From Microbacterium sp. Root166 (lineage in GTDB: Bacteria; Actinomycetota; Actinomycetes; Actinomycetales; Microbacteriaceae): a stretch of 64,000 nt of DNA. The stretch covers positions 1,007,241 through 1,071,240 of the forward strand of contig NZ_LMGL01000001.1 in assembly GCF_001427145.1 (NCBI RefSeq), given 5' to 3'. The notes beneath the pieces were generated by a model that worked only from the letters and a program-made list of their open reading frames with translations, was not told the DNA's origin and searched no databases. The position numbers and the translations under genes were made by a program. Below are positions 44,413-54,460 of the stretch, one piece after another (the first letter of the stretch is position 1; every line of letters begins with the position of its first letter).

Positions 44413-44652
44413 CTAGCGCCAGCGGGTGGTCATGAGGAAGCCGACGAACGCGATGCCGAACCCGATGACCAGGTTCCATGCGTCGATGCCCGGGATCGGG
44501 TACTGCATGCCGCTCAGATAGAACACGAGCACCCAGACGAGTCCGACCAGCATCAGGCCGATCATGATCGGCTTGAACCACACCGGGTTGGGTGCGGCCT
44601 CGCCTTCTGCGCGCTCGACGAGCGAGTCGTCTTCTTTGCCGGGTCGTGCCAT
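44413..44652 (-). CDS. crgA: Cell division protein CrgA
   Basis: A 79-residue protein with two membrane helices (about 28-48 and 58-76) and the family signature 'NPVWFKPIMIGLMLVGLVWVL' in its first helix (core PVWFKPIM), plus the C-terminal 'GFLMTTRWR'. CrgA interacts with FtsZ, FtsQ and penicillin-binding proteins in actinobacteria. It is divergent from the sortase gene by 54 bp. Confidence 0.95.
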   Translation of the reverse strand: MARPGKEDDSLVERAEGEAAPNPVWFKPIMIGLMLVGLVWVLVFYLSGMQYPIPGIDAWNLVIGFGIAFVGFLMTTRWR

Positions 44653-44706
44653 GCCAGCAGTCTAACTGCCAGCCGGCCTCCAGCGTGCCCTGACTAGAAT
44701 CCACCT

Positions 44707-45504
44707 GTGGAGGAAGCGCTGACCGGCCACGCGGGGGATGCCGGAACCCGCCGTCCGCGCGCGCGCCCGCGCACCTCGGTCATCGGCGTCATCGGTGAAG
44801 TGCTGATCACCGCCGGCGTCATCACTCTGCTCTATGTCGTGTGGCAGCTGTGGGTCGGCGACATCATCTACGGCGCCGAGCACAATGCCACCGGGAAGGA
44901 ACTCTCCGAGGTCTGGGCCCAGGAGTACACCGCCCCTCCACCGACGCCCGAGGCCACCCCGACAGAGGATGAAACGCCCGCCGATGCGGTGACGGCCGCC
45001 CCGATCATCCTGGCCGAGCCCGGGGACGCCGAAACGTTCGGCGTGCTGCGCGTGCCTCGCTTCGGTGCGGACTATGCGGTCCCCATGGCCGGCGGGGTCA
45101 CACGTGCACGCACGCTCGACCCGATCGGCATCGGCCACTATCCCGGCACCAGCATGCCGGGTGAGCCCGGCAACTTCGCGGTGGCGGCGCACCGCACCAC
45201 GTGGGGCAAGCCGTTCAACCGCATCGCCGACCTCCGGGTGGGCGATCCGATCGTGGTCGAGACGGAGGGTGGCTGGTACACCTATCGATTCCGAACCCTG
45301 GAGTACGTCAGGCCGGACGCGGTCGACGTGCTGCTGCCGGTGCCGCAGGCGATGGACGTCCCGCCGGGAACGAGCTACATCACCATGACCAGCTGCAGCC
45401 CGATGTACTCGCTGGCCGAGCGCATCGTCGCGTACGGCGTCTTCGAGTCATTCACGCCGCGCACCGCCGGCGAGCCCCCCGCGCTCTCGGAAGCGGGGGC
45501 CTGA
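44707..45504 (+). CDS. Class E sortase
   Basis: A 265-residue sortase. One N-terminal membrane anchor (27-50) leads to a Pro/Thr-rich linker (75-95) and the sortase beta-barrel. The catalytic triad is His162 (AAHRTTWG), Cys230 (TMTSCSP) and Arg239 (LAERIV). Class E sortases of high-GC Gram-positives recognise LAXTG signals, such as the LATTG of the chaplin-like protein encoded at 3167-4798. GTG start at 44707. The stop overlaps the ATG of the 51-residue membrane peptide. In mycobacteria the corresponding position (Rv0012) holds a different membrane protein. Confidence 0.94.
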   Translation: MEEALTGHAGDAGTRRPRARPRTSVIGVIGEVLITAGVITLLYVVWQLWVGDIIYGAEHNATGKELSEVWAQEYTAPPPTPEATPTEDETPADAVTAAPIILAEPGDAETFGVLRVPRFGADYAVPMAGGVTRARTLDPIGIGHYPGTSMPGEPGNFAVAAHRTTWGKPFNRIADLRVGDPIVVETEGGWYTYRFRTLEYVRPDAVDVLLPVPQAMDVPPGTSYITMTSCSPMYSLAERIVAYGVFESFTPRTAGEPPALSEAGA

Positions 45505-45659
45505 TGTACGCGGCGCTCTGGCGAGTCCTCCCCGGCCCCTGGTGGGTGCGGGTGCTCATCCTTCTCGTGCTCGTCGCGGCGGTGCTCTACGGCCTGGTGT
45601 TCTATGCGTTCCCGTGGATCAGCCAGTTCGTGAACCCGCAGGAAGTCACCGTCCAGTGA
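45504..45659 (+). CDS. Small single-helix membrane protein, 51 aa
   Basis: The ATG at 45504 overlaps the sortase stop codon by one base. The 51 residues have a short N-terminal 'MYAALWRVLPGPWW', one long hydrophobic helix (about 16-37) and a C-terminal 'SQFVNPQEVTVQ'. Small proteins of this type commonly follow sortase genes near pabA in Micrococcales. A sortase partner or membrane scaffold role is only a guess. Confidence 0.75.
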   Translation: MYAALWRVLPGPWWVRVLILLVLVAAVLYGLVFYAFPWISQFVNPQEVTVQ

Positions 45660-45669
45660 CCGCAGAGCG

Positions 45670-46299
45670 ATGAGCACGTCGCCGGTGCTGATCGTCGACA
45701 ACCACGACAGCTTCGTCCACACCCTCGCCGGCTACCTCCACGAGCTCGGCGTCGCGACGGACATGGTGGAGGCCGACGCCGTCGAGGATCCCCGCTCGGC
45801 GATCGCGCCGTACCGCGCCGTGCTGGTCTCACCGGGGCCGGGCGCTCCGGGCGACGCGGGCGCATCGATCGACATCGTGCGCGCGGCAGCAGAGATGCGG
45901 ATGCCGCTCCTCGGCGTGTGCCTCGGCCATCAGGCCATCGCCGAAGCGTACGGAGCCACGGTCGACCACGCCCCCGAGCTGATGCACGGCATGATCTCGG
46001 CCGTGCACCACGACTCGAGTGCGCTCTACGCGGGGCTGCCCGACCCGTTCACGGCGACGCGCTACCACTCGCTGGCCATCGTGCCCGAGACGCTTCCCAA
46101 CGAACTCGTGGTGACCGCACGGACGGACAGCGGCGTGGTGATGGGGATCGCCCACCGCAGCGCGCCGATCGTCGGGGTGCAGTTCCACCCCGAGAGCGTG
46201 CTCACGGAGGGCGGTCATCGCCTGCTGGGCAACTGGCTGGCTTCCGCAGGATTCACGGATGCCGCCGCCCGCGGCGCCGTGCTCAGCCCGCGTCGCTGA
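45670..46299 (+). CDS. Anthranilate / aminodeoxychorismate synthase component II (glutamine amidotransferase)
   Basis: A 209-residue class I glutamine amidotransferase. The nucleophile Cys lies in GVCLGHQAI, the His-Glu pair in 'VGVQFHPESVLT', and the N terminus is 'VLIVDNHDSFVHTLAGYL'. It supplies ammonia to a chorismate-using partner for folate (PabA) or tryptophan (TrpG) synthesis. The same gene (Rv0013) sits between crgA and pknB in mycobacteria. No component I gene is in the window, so the pathway stays open. It is convergent with pknB. Confidence 0.93.
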   Translation: MSTSPVLIVDNHDSFVHTLAGYLHELGVATDMVEADAVEDPRSAIAPYRAVLVSPGPGAPGDAGASIDIVRAAAEMRMPLLGVCLGHQAIAEAYGATVDHAPELMHGMISAVHHDSSALYAGLPDPFTATRYHSLAIVPETLPNELVVTARTDSGVVMGIAHRSAPIVGVQFHPESVLTEGGHRLLGNWLASAGFTDAAARGAVLSPRR

Positions 46300-46311
46300 G
46301 CCGGTCGTGCG

Positions 46312-48006
46312 CTAGGTCCCCGAGCAGAAGACGAGCACGATCTCCGAACGCACCGGGACGTCGCCGGGAGCGAGCGACTGTGTCGACACGGTGGGCGGCG
46401 CCGACGCCGGGCACGCGGTGTCCTCGGCTGTGGACACGGTGAGCCCCAGCGCTTCGAGTTCGCGCTGAGCCGCTTCGACCGTGTACCCGGTCACGTCGTC
46501 GATGGTGACCTTCCCGGAGGCGACGACCAGGTTCACGGCGGTGCCGGCGGCGAGGCTGTCGCCCTCCTCCGGATCGGACGAGATGACCGTCCCCGCCGCG
46601 AGCGCCGGGTCGTTGCGCTGCGTGACCGTGCCCAGGGCCAGCCCTGCGGTCTCGAGGGCAGCGGTCGCGGCATCCTGTCCCAATCCCTCCAGAAGCGGAA
46701 CGGTGGCCATCTGCTGGCCCTCGGAGACGTAGACGCGCACCTCGTAGCCCGGCGTGACGGACTCCCCCGCCGCGGGATCGGTCCGTATGACGTTGCCCTC
46801 GGCGACCTCGGAGCTCTCCTCGTCGACGCGGAACGCGAGCAGGTCGGCCTCGAGGAGCTCGGCGTTGGCCCGCTCGTACGTCATGCCGGCCAGCTCGGGG
46901 ACGATGCGCGCGTTGGCGGGGACGTCGTCGCTCGGGTTGATGGTGGTGACCCAGAACACGATCGCGATCAGCAGCACGGCGAGCACGCCGACCCCGGCCC
47001 AGATCCACGCGACCGGAGGCCCAGCCTGCGTGCGCTTCATGGTGGTGTCGGTGCTGAGCTGGCGGAGTGACCGCGCGGTTTCGGCGGCCTGCTTCGGGTT
47101 GGGACCGTACAGCTCGCTCGTCAGCGCGCCGACCTGGCGCTTGGACGGCGAGCGTCCGTCGACGGTCGCGTCGAGGGCCTCACGGAAGCTCGCGGCATCC
47201 TGGTAGCGCTGGAAGGGGTCCTTCGCGAGAGCGCGCAGGGCCACCGCGTCGAGCGAGCGCGGGACCGTGTCCACCAGCTCGGACGGCGGAACCGGGGCTT
47301 CGCTGACGTGCTGATAGGCCACGGCGACCGGCGACTCGCCGCGGAAGGGCGGCCGGCCGGCGAGCAGCTCGTAGAGCACCACGCCGGCGGAGTAGAGGTC
47401 GGCGCGGGCGTCGACGGGCTCGCCCTTGGCCTGCTCGGGCGAGAAGTACGCGGCGGTGCCCAGGATGGTGGTGGTCTCGGCGACCGTGGCGGATCCGTCG
47501 GATACCGCTCGCGCGATGCCGAAGTCCATCACCTTCACCTGTCCGGCATCCGTCACCATCACGTTGCCGGGCTTGATGTCGCGGTGCACCACACCCGCGC
47601 GGTGCGAGTACTCGAGGGCTTCCAGGATGCCGTCGACGTAGCGCACGGCGTCGGGCACCGGCACCGGACCGGCGCTGATGATGTCCTTGAGCAGCCTGCC
47701 CGTGACGAGCTCCATCACGATGTACGGCACCGGACGGACGGTGCCGTCGGGGTTCGTGTCGGTGTCCTCGCCGGCGTCGAAGACGCGCACGATCGTGGGG
47801 TGCGCCATGCGCGATGCCGCCTGGGCCTCGAGCCGGAAGCGGGTGCGGAACGCATTGTCGCCGGCGAGCTCGCGATCGAGGATCTTGATGGCCACCGAGC
47901 GGCCCAGGGTGAGGTCGTAGCCGCGGTAGACGCTGGCCATGCCGCCGCGTCCGATGGGCTCGTCGATGCGATAGCGCCCCGAAAGCACGCGCGGGTCAGC
48001 TGTCAC
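46312..48006 (-). CDS. pknB: Serine/threonine protein kinase PknB with three PASTA domains
   Basis: 564 residues from GTG 48006 (GGGAG 6 bp upstream). The cytosolic kinase has 'IGRGGMASVYRG', [23 protein letters not shown] and FSPEQ. The juxtamembrane linker leads to one membrane helix ('WIWAGVGVLAVLLIAIVFWV'). Three PASTA repeats follow outside ('VPELAGMTYERANAELLEAD', 'VPLLEGLGQDAATAALETAG', 'IDDVTGYTVEAAQRELEALG'). PASTA domains sense muropeptides or lipid II. The mycobacterial protein has four repeats. It is the last gene of the fhaA-fhaB-pstP-rodA-pbpA-pknA-pknB operon, 80 bp after pknA. Confidence 0.96.
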   Translation of the reverse strand: MTADPRVLSGRYRIDEPIGRGGMASVYRGYDLTLGRSVAIKILDRELAGDNAFRTRFRLEAQAASRMAHPTIVRVFDAGEDTDTNPDGTVRPVPYIVMELVTGRLLKDIISAGPVPVPDAVRYVDGILEALEYSHRAGVVHRDIKPGNVMVTDAGQVKVMDFGIARAVSDGSATVAETTTILGTAAYFSPEQAKGEPVDARADLYSAGVVLYELLAGRPPFRGESPVAVAYQHVSEAPVPPSELVDTVPRSLDAVALRALAKDPFQRYQDAASFREALDATVDGRSPSKRQVGALTSELYGPNPKQAAETARSLRQLSTDTTMKRTQAGPPVAWIWAGVGVLAVLLIAIVFWVTTINPSDDVPANARIVPELAGMTYERANAELLEADLLAFRVDEESSEVAEGNVIRTDPAAGESVTPGYEVRVYVSEGQQMATVPLLEGLGQDAATAALETAGLALGTVTQRNDPALAAGTVISSDPEEGDSLAAGTAVNLVVASGKVTIDDVTGYTVEAAQRELEALGLTVSTAEDTACPASAPPTVSTQSLAPGDVPVRSEIVLVFCSGT

Positions 48007-48086
48007 GATCTCTCCCTGCAAGGAACAACACCCAGACTAGCCGAGCGTTGACGGCGAGCCTCATCCGAGGCTCGCCGTCAACGGCG

Positions 48087-49823
48087 TCACGGGGTCGGAG
48101 CCGGCGTCGGGTCGGTGGGCGTCGGAAGCGTCGTCGTGCTCGAGGTGGGCGATGCGCCGGACTGCCGCGACTCCCCGCCGGACCCGCCGGTGCAGAAGAA
48201 CACGTAGCTGGCGGTCACCTGCGAGGCGGGCTGGTTGGTGACGGAGATCTCCGTCGTCAGCTCGCCCGGGCCGAAGTCACGCGTGGTGGATCCGCCCTGG
48301 ACGAAGGTCGCCCCGCTGATCGTCACCGTGAAGCCGCTCAGCGTGCCGGTCCCCGACGGGCACGAGCCGGACTGCCAGGTCAGATCGACCGTGGTGCCCT
48401 GCACCGGCTGCGCGCCGCCGTTGATGGTCGGGCCGCTCGACGGGCCGGGGATCGAGGTCTGGTCCGTGTAGCACGTGATCGTCAGCGAGGAGCCCACTGT
48501 GGGGTTTCCGCCCGAGGGATCGGTCGACTCCACCGTTCCGATGTCGCCGGCGGACGGCGCGGCGGAGCCGGCGGCCCGGACCGGCTTCAGGCCGGCCTCG
48601 GTCGCCTTGACCAGAGCGTCGTCGCAGTTCGAGCCGACGAGCGCGAGAGCGGCCAGGTCGACTGTCTCGGCGCTGGGGGTCGGAGTGCTCGATGGGGTCG
48701 GCGACGCGGACGACGACGACTTCGAAGGCTCGGGCTCAGGACCCTGGTTCGAGAGCATCGCCCAGATGGTGCCGCCGAGTACGAGCAGCAGCAGCACGAT
48801 CAGCGCGATGAGGGGCCACGTCCACGGGCTGCGCTTCTTCTTCTCGGTCTCTTCACCCTGGACGGGCACGTCCTCGCCGGGGACCGGAGCGACGAGCACG
48901 CGAGTGGCTGCCGAGGTGTCGGCTCCCGAGGTGAGGAGCTGCGTCGCATCGCTCGCGAGGGCGACGCCTGCGACGGCGGGCACAGCGGCGGCAGCTGCCG
49001 CGACGTCACCGCGACGCAGGGCGCCCGCCGCACGCGCGACAGCGGCGGACGAGGCCGGGCGCTCTTCGGGCTTCTTGGCGATCATCGCCATGACGAGGTT
49101 CTGCACCGGAACCGCGACCGTCGGCGGCAGCGGCGGAGGCTGCTCGTTGATCTGCGCCATGGCGATCGCGACCTGGGACTCGCCGGTGAACGGGCGCTTG
49201 CCCGCCAGGCACTCGTACGCCACGATGCCCAGCGAGTAGGTGTCGGTCGCGGGCGATGCCGGATGACCGGATGCCTGCTCGGGCGAGAGGTACTGCACGG
49301 TGCCCATGACCTGACCGGTCGCGGTCAGCGGAACCTGGTCGGCGATGCGCGCGATGCCGAAGTCCGTGATCTTCACCCGCCCGTCGGGCGTGATGAGCAG
49401 GTTGCCCGGCTTGATGTCGCGGTGCACCAGGCCGGCCGCGTGCGCGGCCTGGAGCGCGGCGGAGGTCTGCGCGACGATGTCGAGCGTCTTGTCGGTCGAC
49501 AGCGAGCCGTCCCGCTCGAGGATGGTGGACAGCGCCTCGCCCGGCACCAGCTCCATCACCAGGAACGCGCTGCCGGCCTCTTCGCCGTAGTCGAAGACGC
49601 TCGCGATGCCCTCGTGGTTCACGAGGGCCGCGTGCCGGGCCTCGGCGCGGAAGCGCTCGAGGAACCCGGGGTCTCCCATGTACTCGTCTTTGAGGATCTT
49701 GATGGCGACCGTCCGTCCGATGACGTGATCGGTCGCCTCCCAGACCTCACCCATGCCGCCGATCGCGATCCGCGAATCAAGCTCATAGCGGCCGCCGAAG
49801 GTCACACCTTGCGTCGGTCTCAT
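48087..49823 (-). CDS. pknA: Serine/threonine protein kinase PknA-like, with large extracellular region
   Basis: 578 residues. The kinase domain (about 10-270) has '[12 protein letters not shown]', [23 protein letters not shown] and LSPEQ. After an Ala-rich linker and a membrane helix ('[20 protein letters not shown]') comes an extracellular part of about 240 residues: an S/P/T spacer, a segment resembling a degenerate PASTA repeat ('[16 protein letters not shown]'), and a cysteine-containing beta-rich part ending in a Thr/Pro tail. The mycobacterial PknA extracellular part is short, so this is an expanded form. The ATG overlaps the pbpA stop (ATGA). Confidence 0.94.
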   Translation of the reverse strand: MRPTQGVTFGGRYELDSRIAIGGMGEVWEATDHVIGRTVAIKILKDEYMGDPGFLERFRAEARHAALVNHEGIASVFDYGEEAGSAFLVMELVPGEALSTILERDGSLSTDKTLDIVAQTSAALQAAHAAGLVHRDIKPGNLLITPDGRVKITDFGIARIADQVPLTATGQVMGTVQYLSPEQASGHPASPATDTYSLGIVAYECLAGKRPFTGESQVAIAMAQINEQPPPLPPTVAVPVQNLVMAMIAKKPEERPASSAAVARAAGALRRGDVAAAAAAVPAVAGVALASDATQLLTSGADTSAATRVLVAPVPGEDVPVQGEETEKKKRSPWTWPLIALIVLLLLVLGGTIWAMLSNQGPEPEPSKSSSSASPTPSSTPTPSAETVDLAALALVGSNCDDALVKATEAGLKPVRAAGSAAPSAGDIGTVESTDPSGGNPTVGSSLTITCYTDQTSIPGPSSGPTINGGAQPVQGTTVDLTWQSGSCPSGTGTLSGFTVTISGATFVQGGSTTRDFGPGELTTEISVTNQPASQVTASYVFFCTGGSGGESRQSGASPTSSTTTLPTPTDPTPAPTP

Positions 49824-51277
49824 CTGCCCAGCACCGCCTCCATGACCTTCTTTGCGATAGGTGCGGCGATGGTGTTGCCGCTCCCCGACTGACCTCTGCC
49901 GCCGCCGTCTTCGACGACGACCGCCACGGCGACCTGCGGGTTGTCCGCCGGAGCGAATCCGGTGAACCACAGGGTGTACGGATCGTCGGGTCCGTTCTCC
50001 GCAGTGCCGGTCTTACCGGCCACCTCGACGCCGTCTATTCTTGCACCCGATGCCGCGCCGTCACTGACATTGGCGACCATCATCGCGACCAGCTCGGCGG
50101 CGATCTGCTGCTCGAGCGCCCGTCCGAACTCGGTGTCCTCGACGATCTGCTGCACCGAAAGATCGGGTCCGATGACCCTCTCCACCATGCGTGGGTTCAT
50201 CACGAGGCCTCCATTCGCGATGCCGGCAGACACCATCGCCATCTGCAGCGGGGTGGCCGTCACCTGTCCCTGCCCGAATCCGGTCAGAGCGGTCTGCGCG
50301 TCGTCCAGCGCACGGGGATAGCTCGACGCGGTCGAGACGAGCGGAAGCTCGAACGACGAGTTGAAGCCGTACTTCTCGGCCTCTTCGCGGATCGCGGTGT
50401 CGCCGAGGGCGACGGCGAGCTCTGCGAACGGGATGTTGCAGCTGAGCCGCAGCGCATCGGCGATCGTCACCGTCTCGCCGGGGCCGCACGTGGTGCCGCT
50501 GGCGTTGTGGACGATGCTGCTGGACTGGGGCAGCTGGTACGACGCGGGGTTCGGCAGCGTGGAGGCGGGCGTGTACTGCCCCGAGGCCAGCGCGGCGGAG
50601 GCGACGACGAGCTTGAAGGTCGACCCCGGAGGGTTGAGGTCGCCGGCGATCGAGCGGTTGGAGAGCGGATCGCCGGGATCGGCCTCGAGGGCGTCGTACG
50701 TGGCGATCGCCTCGCCCGTCTGGTGGGAGGCGAGCAGGTTGGTGTCGTAGCTGGGGCTCGTCACCATGGCGAGCACTCGCCCAGTGGCGGGCTCGATCGC
50801 GATGACGGCGCCCTCGAGGTCGCCGAGCGCGTCGTACGCGGCACGCTGCACCTGGGCGTCGAGCGTGAGGACGACGTTCGACCCCCGAGGAGGCTGGCCG
50901 GTGAAGATGCGCTCGATGCGCGAGAGGAACTGCGAGCTCGCGGTGCCGCTCAGGTAGGAGTTCATCGCCTGCTCGATGCCGGTCGAGGACCCCAGCGTCG
51001 GGTTGATGTAGCCCGTGACCGGTGCCCACATGTCGGCATCCGTGTAGACCCGCTGCCAGCTGTAGACGTCGTCGGAGGGGACCGACGTCGCGATCGCGGC
51101 CCCGCTGGCGATGATCGAACCGCGCTGCACCTCGTAGGAGTCGTAGAGTGCGCGGGTGTTCCGCGGATTCTGCGCGAGCTCCTCGGCCTCGATCACCTGG
51201 ATCCAGCTCGTGGAGGCGAACAGCGCGAGGAACATGACGAGCATCAGGATGCTCAGCCGACGGAGTTCTTTGGTCAT
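49820..51277 (-). CDS. pbpA: Penicillin-binding protein PbpA (class B transpeptidase)
   Basis: A 485-residue class B PBP. It has one N-terminal membrane anchor (about 8-27), a dimerisation region, and a transpeptidase domain with the SxxK motif S219-T-F-K222, SxN motif S279-C-N281 and KTG at 422-424. It cross-links peptidoglycan with the RodA glycosyltransferase encoded directly upstream (stop of rodA 1 bp from its start). It is kinase-controlled in the mycobacterial operon. The length matches mycobacterial PbpA. Confidence 0.96.
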   Translation of the reverse strand: MTKELRRLSILMLVMFLALFASTSWIQVIEAEELAQNPRNTRALYDSYEVQRGSIIASGAAIATSVPSDDVYSWQRVYTDADMWAPVTGYINPTLGSSTGIEQAMNSYLSGTASSQFLSRIERIFTGQPPRGSNVVLTLDAQVQRAAYDALGDLEGAVIAIEPATGRVLAMVTSPSYDTNLLASHQTGEAIATYDALEADPGDPLSNRSIAGDLNPPGSTFKLVVASAALASGQYTPASTLPNPASYQLPQSSSIVHNASGTTCGPGETVTIADALRLSCNIPFAELAVALGDTAIREEAEKYGFNSSFELPLVSTASSYPRALDDAQTALTGFGQGQVTATPLQMAMVSAGIANGGLVMNPRMVERVIGPDLSVQQIVEDTEFGRALEQQIAAELVAMMVANVSDGAASGARIDGVEVAGKTGTAENGPDDPYTLWFTGFAPADNPQVAVAVVVEDGGGRGQSGSGNTIAAPIAKKVMEAVLGR

Positions 51278-51278
51278 G

Positions 51279-52679
51279 TCAGCCGATCACCACCCGGGGA
51301 CGGCTGCGCACGGCATCCGAGATGCGCAGCAGAAGCGCGACGATGATCCAGTTCGCCACCAGCGAGGATCCACCGGCGGCCAGAAACGGCGTGGTGAGCC
51401 CGGTCAGCGGGATGATGCGGGTGACGCCGCCCACCATGATGAAGACCTGCAGCGCGATCGTGAACGACAGCCCGGTCGCGAGGAGCTTGCCGAAGTCGTC
51501 CTGGCCGGCGAGTCCGATGCGGATGCCCCGGCTGGTGAACACCATGTACAGGCACAGGATCGCGAAGACGCCGATGAGGCCGAGCTCCTCCCCCAGCGCG
51601 GGCAGGATGTAGTCGCTCTCGGAGACCGGCGTCAGGTACGGCCGGCCCTGCCCGAGCCCGGTGCCGAGGATGCCGCCCTGGGCCAGGCCGAAGATGCCCT
51701 GCACGAGCTGGTAGCTGCCGCCGTTCGCGTCGATGACCTCGGGGTTGAAGGCATCCAGCCAGTTCGTGAAGCGGCCGTTCACGTACGACAGCACCTGCGA
51801 CGCGATGAAGGCGCCGACGGCGGCCAGCGTCACGCCGATGAGCACCCAGCTGGTCTTGCCGGTGGCGACGTAGAGCATCGCGACGAACATGCCGAAGATC
51901 AGCAGGCCGGTGCCGAGGTCGCGCTGCATGACGATGATCCCCAGCGAGATCAGCCAGATCACCAGCAGCGGGCCCAGCTCGCGAGCCCGCGGCCACGTCA
52001 TTCCGAGGAACCGGGTGCCGACCGAGGTGAGGCTCTCGCGGGTGCGCACCAGATACCCGGCGAAGAAGATGCCGAGCGCGATCTTCGCCAGCTCGCCGGG
52101 CTGGAACGAGAAGAAGCCGAGCGAGACCCACACGTCGGCGTTCGCGTCTGTCCCGAGGCCCGGGATGATCGGCAGGATCAGCAGCCCGATGCCGACGAAT
52201 CCGAAGATGTAGGTGTACCGGAACAGCACCCGGTAGTTGCGCAGCAGGATCACCACGACGACGGCGCAGAACAGCGCGATCCCCGCCCACGCCAGCTGTC
52301 GCGTCGAGAACGCCTCCCAGCCGTGGCGGTCGCGCGCGATGTCGATGCGGTAGATCATCGCGATCCCGAGGCCCGTCAGCAGCGTCGCGATGGGCACGAC
52401 GAACGGATCGGCGTCGCGGGCGCGCAGACGCAGCACGATGTGCAGGGCGACCACGAGGGCGGTGAGCCCGCCGCAGTAGACCAGGAAGGTCCAGTCGATC
52501 GCGCCCATCGCGCCGAGCTGCACCAGGGCGACGGTCGAGGCGTTGATCACGAACGCGAACAGCAGCAGTGCCAGTTCGCGGTTGCGCTGGGTCTGCGGCA
52601 CCCGGATGCGGCGCAGCGCCCGCACCACCGCGGTGTCGGTCGAGACCGCCTCGGTGGCCGTTCCCGTGGAGCCGCTCAT
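51279..52679 (-). CDS. rodA: RodA/FtsW-family peptidoglycan glycosyltransferase
   Basis: A 466-residue SEDS protein with about ten to twelve hydrophobic helices. Family motifs include 'WVSLGFFSFQPGELAKIALGIF' (key core FQPGELAK), 'QRDLGTGLLIFGMFVAMLY' and 'ESDYILPALGEELGLIG' with the conserved DxI/E element. SEDS proteins polymerise lipid II. It overlaps pstP by 4 bp and is 1 bp from pbpA. RodA rather than FtsW is inferred from pairing with pbpA. Confidence 0.95.
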   Translation of the reverse strand: MSGSTGTATEAVSTDTAVVRALRRIRVPQTQRNRELALLLFAFVINASTVALVQLGAMGAIDWTFLVYCGGLTALVVALHIVLRLRARDADPFVVPIATLLTGLGIAMIYRIDIARDRHGWEAFSTRQLAWAGIALFCAVVVVILLRNYRVLFRYTYIFGFVGIGLLILPIIPGLGTDANADVWVSLGFFSFQPGELAKIALGIFFAGYLVRTRESLTSVGTRFLGMTWPRARELGPLLVIWLISLGIIVMQRDLGTGLLIFGMFVAMLYVATGKTSWVLIGVTLAAVGAFIASQVLSYVNGRFTNWLDAFNPEVIDANGGSYQLVQGIFGLAQGGILGTGLGQGRPYLTPVSESDYILPALGEELGLIGVFAILCLYMVFTSRGIRIGLAGQDDFGKLLATGLSFTIALQVFIMVGGVTRIIPLTGLTTPFLAAGGSSLVANWIIVALLLRISDAVRSRPRVVIG

Positions 52680-53914
52680 CCGTTCAGCTCCGCGGTGTCG
52701 CTGATCGTCGCGACGATCTGACGGGCATTGGAGAGCGAGCCGGCCGAGATGGTCTGCTCGACGGTGGCCCGCGCGAACTCCGACAGGGAATCCAGCGGGA
52801 TCTCGGTGTCTTCGTACGGGGTCGACAGCGAGATGGGCCCGATGCCCTGCTGCACCCCGCGGAAGATGACGACCGTGTCTTCGTCGGCTCCGACGTAGTA
52901 CCTCGTCTGCGTCCACTGGTAGCCGACCCACAGCACGCCGATCAGGATGCCGAGCACGAGCACCGCGCCGGCGATCCAGCCGATCCGCCGCCGGCGGACG
53001 CGACGGCGATCCTCCTCGATGAGCTCCTCGAGGAACTCGGCGGCGGGTTCGAAGTGCGTCGGCTCGTTCGCGGCCTGGCGGTTCGGGTGCAGCCAGCTGG
53101 GGCGGCCCGCCCGGGCGGCGGGAACGCCCACGCCGACCGGGTTCGAGGCGGAGCCGACGACCGTGGGCGTCCCGGAGAAGAGCGGATGCTGTCCGCCGAC
53201 GTCGACGATGACGATCGTGACGTTGTCGGGAGCGCCGCCGTCGAGCGCCTGCTTGAGCAGGATGTCGGCCGTGCGTCCGGGGGCGACGCCGAGCCCGAGG
53301 GCCTTGCCGGTGTGCGGGTCGTCGACGACGCCGGAGAGGCCGTCGGAGCACAGCAGCCAGCGGTCGCCCGGCTGCGTCGGCATGATGAACGTGTCGAGCT
53401 CGGGGTCGGGGTCCATGTCGCCGAGCACGCGCATGAGGACGGAGCGCCGCGGGTGGTACCGCGCCTCTTCGGGCGTGATGCGTCCGGAGTCCACGAGCCG
53501 CTGGACGAAGGTGTGGTCCGTCGTGATCTGGGTGAGCGCCCCGTCGCGGAAGAGGTAGATGCGCGAGTCGCCGATGTGGGCGATCACCGCGTAGTCGTCG
53601 ACCATGATCAGCGCGCTGACGGTCGTGCCCATACCGGCGAGCTCCGGGCGGTCGTGGACCGTGTCGATCAGCTCGGTGGCGGCATCCCCGATCGCATCAC
53701 GCAGCGCCTTCTCGGCGGCCCCCGTCGACTCGTACGGCTTGTCGAGGCGCTCCAGGCGCGCGATCACCATGCTCGAGGCGACGTCGCCGCCCGCGTGCCC
53801 GCCCATGCCGTCGGCCACGACGAACAGGTTCGAGCCGGCATAGCCGGAGTCCTGGTTGTTGGAGCGCACCTTGCCGGTGTGCGAGATGGCGACGCTCGAG
53901 CCCTGGAAGACCAT
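52676..53914 (-). CDS. pstP: PP2C-type Ser/Thr phosphatase PstP
   Basis: 412 residues. The PP2C domain (about 1-245) contains 'SNNQDSGYAG', VVADGMGGHAGG, GTTVSAL, HIGDSRIYL and CSDGLSG, with the metal-binding aspartates. A linker leads to one membrane helix ('RRIGWIAGAVLVLGILIGVLWVG'; core AGAVLVLGILIGVL) and an extracellular C-terminal domain of about 90 residues. It reverses phosphorylation by the operon's kinases. Start 18 bp after fhaB; overlap ATGA with rodA. Confidence 0.95.
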   Translation of the reverse strand: MVFQGSSVAISHTGKVRSNNQDSGYAGSNLFVVADGMGGHAGGDVASSMVIARLERLDKPYESTGAAEKALRDAIGDAATELIDTVHDRPELAGMGTTVSALIMVDDYAVIAHIGDSRIYLFRDGALTQITTDHTFVQRLVDSGRITPEEARYHPRRSVLMRVLGDMDPDPELDTFIMPTQPGDRWLLCSDGLSGVVDDPHTGKALGLGVAPGRTADILLKQALDGGAPDNVTIVIVDVGGQHPLFSGTPTVVGSASNPVGVGVPAARAGRPSWLHPNRQAANEPTHFEPAAEFLEELIEEDRRRVRRRRIGWIAGAVLVLGILIGVLWVGYQWTQTRYYVGADEDTVVIFRGVQQGIGPISLSTPYEDTEIPLDSLSEFARATVEQTISAGSLSNARQIVATISDTAELNG

Positions 53915-53932
53915 AGGTGGTGGGTCCGCCCG

Positions 53933-54460
53933 CTACTTCCGCAGTTCGAACGTCGTCGCGCCGACGCGGATCGGGGCGCCGATCGTCACGGGTGCGGGGG
54001 CGCTCACGCGCGCGCCGTCGTGCCAGGTGCCGTTCGTCGAGTCGAGGTCCTGGATCATCCACTGGTCGCCCCACAGCACGAGGCGGGCGTGGTGGCTGGA
54101 GGTGTAGTCGTCGCGGATCACGAGCGCCGACTCGCTCGACCGGCCGATCGTGAGCGGCTCGCTGCCGAGCGGCAGCTCGATCCCGGCCTTCGGCCCGCTC
54201 GTGATGACGATGCGCGACACGGCGCCGGCGGTCGCCGGGCCGCCCTTCGGCGCGGGCGCCGACGCGACGGGAGCGGTGGCGGTGTTCGCGCGGGCGGGAG
54301 CCCCGGCCGCGACGGGTACGGCGGCCGCCTGCGCCTCGGGCATGCGCCGGACCTTCACGCCGAACAGATCCGCGCGGAGCGAGTACACGACGGCGAACAC
54401 GAAGGCCCACAGCAGCACCAGGAACCCGATGCGCAGCAGGAGAAGCGTCAGTTCGCTCAT
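53933..54460 (-). CDS. fhaB: FHA-domain protein FhaB (FipA-like)
   Basis: 175 residues: an N-terminal membrane helix ('LTLLLLRIGFLVLLWAFVFA', about 4-24), an Ala/Pro linker and an FHA domain with 'LTIGRSSESALVI', 'TSSHHARLV' and 'LDSTNGTWHDG' holding the phosphothreonine-binding Arg, Ser-His and Asn. It recruits kinase-phosphorylated partners to the membrane. Its start overlaps the fhaA stop by 4 bp. Confidence 0.94.
   Translation of the reverse strand: MSELTLLLLRIGFLVLLWAFVFAVVYSLRADLFGVKVRRMPEAQAAAVPVAAGAPARANTATAPVASAPAPKGGPATAGAVSRIVITSGPKAGIELPLGSEPLTIGRSSESALVIRDDYTSSHHARLVLWGDQWMIQDLDSTNGTWHDGARVSAPAPVTIGAPIRVGATTFELRK

Noticed and set aside
48048..49892. Plus-strand 614-codon frame opposite pknA
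   Set aside because: Antisense of a clear kinase gene; the product is Arg/Gly/Asp low-complexity without domains.
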